Shown here piece after piece: positions 8,352 to 9,524 of a stretch of 9,524 nt of DNA. The notes under the pieces were generated by a model. That model was not told the origin of the DNA. It worked only from the letters and a program-made list of their open reading frames with translations, and ran no database searches. Position 1 is the first letter of the stretch; each line of letters starts with the position of its first letter. The position numbers were made by a program, and so were the translations under genes. The DNA is from Comamonadaceae bacterium. GTDB taxonomy: Bacteria > Pseudomonadota > Gammaproteobacteria > Burkholderiales > Burkholderiaceae_C. The stretch covers positions 1 to 9,524 of the forward strand of contig CANLWQ010000058.1 of the NCBI GenBank assembly GCA_947494405.1, in the 5' to 3' direction.

Positions 8352-8768
8352 TTATTTTTTGCTGCGGAATTTGCGCAGCGCGGCCAACTGGGCAGCCATC
8401 ACCATCAGCTCGGATTGTGCAGAGGCCAAATCCACCTGAGTTTTGGCATTGTCCACATGCTCTTGCGCCAGTTTTTTGGCCGCGTTGGCGCGCTCTTCGT
8501 CGAGGTCTTTGCCGCGCACGGCTGTGTCAGACAAGACGGTGACTGAATCGGGTTGCACTTCCAAAATGCCGCCGGCAACAAACACAAACTCTTCTTCGCC
8601 ATCGGGTTTTTGAATACGCACCGAGCCTGCACGGATGCGCGAGATCAAAGGGGTGTGGCGGGGATAAATACCCAACTCACCCACTTCTCCTGGCAGCGCC
8701 ACGAAAGTGGCTTCGCCAGAATAAATCAGCTCTTCAGCACTGACCACATCAACACGGATGGTATTCAT
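8352..8768 (-). CDS. atpC: F1Fo ATP synthase epsilon subunit
   Basis: Central-stalk subunit of the F1 sector that couples rotor to catalytic head and restrains ATP hydrolysis. The 138-residue protein has the N-terminal beta sandwich ([36 protein letters not shown] at 24-42, [21 protein letters not shown] at 61-81) and the two C-terminal helices ([16 protein letters not shown] and the alanine-rich stretch to RKFRSKK). Length is standard. The ATG has AAGGAAA a few bases upstream and lies 28 bases after the atpD stop, the usual atpDC order at the end of the operon. Confidence 0.97.
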   Translation of the reverse strand: MNTIRVDVVSAEELIYSGEATFVALPGEVGELGIYPRHTPLISRIRAGSVRIQKPDGEEEFVFVAGGILEVQPDSVTVLSDTAVRGKDLDEERANAAKKLAQEHVDNAKTQVDLASAQSELMVMAAQLAALRKFRSKK

Positions 8769-8796
8769 CGGGTTTCCTTATCGGACATGTTGGCGA

Positions 8797-9524
<728 letters not shown>

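Overview
The window reads as chromosomal DNA of a chemo- or photo-autotrophic betaproteobacterium, most likely order Burkholderiales and possibly Comamonadaceae. This rests on the protein flavour: a red-type (form IC) Rubisco with CbbX, a 364-residue CbbF and a proteobacterial class I phosphoribulokinase, as in Cupriavidus-type cbb operons, next to a proteobacterial atpDC end and a membrane-anchored cytochrome c5. Genus is not determinable from sequence alone.

Left part (1-5715): a Calvin-Benson-Bassham operon on the minus strand, read from right to left as cbbL, cbbS, cbbX, cbbY, cbbF, cbbP. Gaps between genes are 18, 9, 2, 16 and 32 bases, so this is one transcript. cbbP runs off the left edge with only its last few residues missing. 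The genes supply CO2 fixation (CbbLS), repair of inhibited Rubisco (CbbX), removal of a misfire sugar phosphate inhibitor (CbbY), regeneration of the pentose backbone (CbbF) and remaking of RuBP (CbbP). A 101-base AT-rich control region separates cbbL from the divergent LysR regulator gene cbbR (5716-6651). It holds overlapping promoter-like hexamers, a CTTA-GAGA-TAAG dyad and repeated GTGAAT/CTGAA elements that fit LysR-type control.

Middle (6652-7370): tRNA-Arg(CCG) on the minus strand, with its CCA encoded, ends only 4 bases from the cbbR stop. Back to back with it, a good promoter drives a membrane-anchored monoheme cytochrome c on the plus strand, which ends in a strong intrinsic terminator.

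Right part (7351-9524): the 3' end of the F1Fo ATP synthase operon on the minus strand (C-terminal half of atpD, complete atpC), followed at 3 and 11 bases by a SnoaL/NTF2-like protein and a tryptophan-rich protein of unknown function, probably in the same transcript.

There are no insertion sequences, CRISPR arrays or phage genes. No gene-free stretch exceeds about 175 bases. I see no clearly new system; the points most worth a look are the layered cbb control region with the TTG start of cbbR, the cbb cluster abutting the 3' end of a tRNA gene, and the two uncharacterised genes appended to the atp operon.
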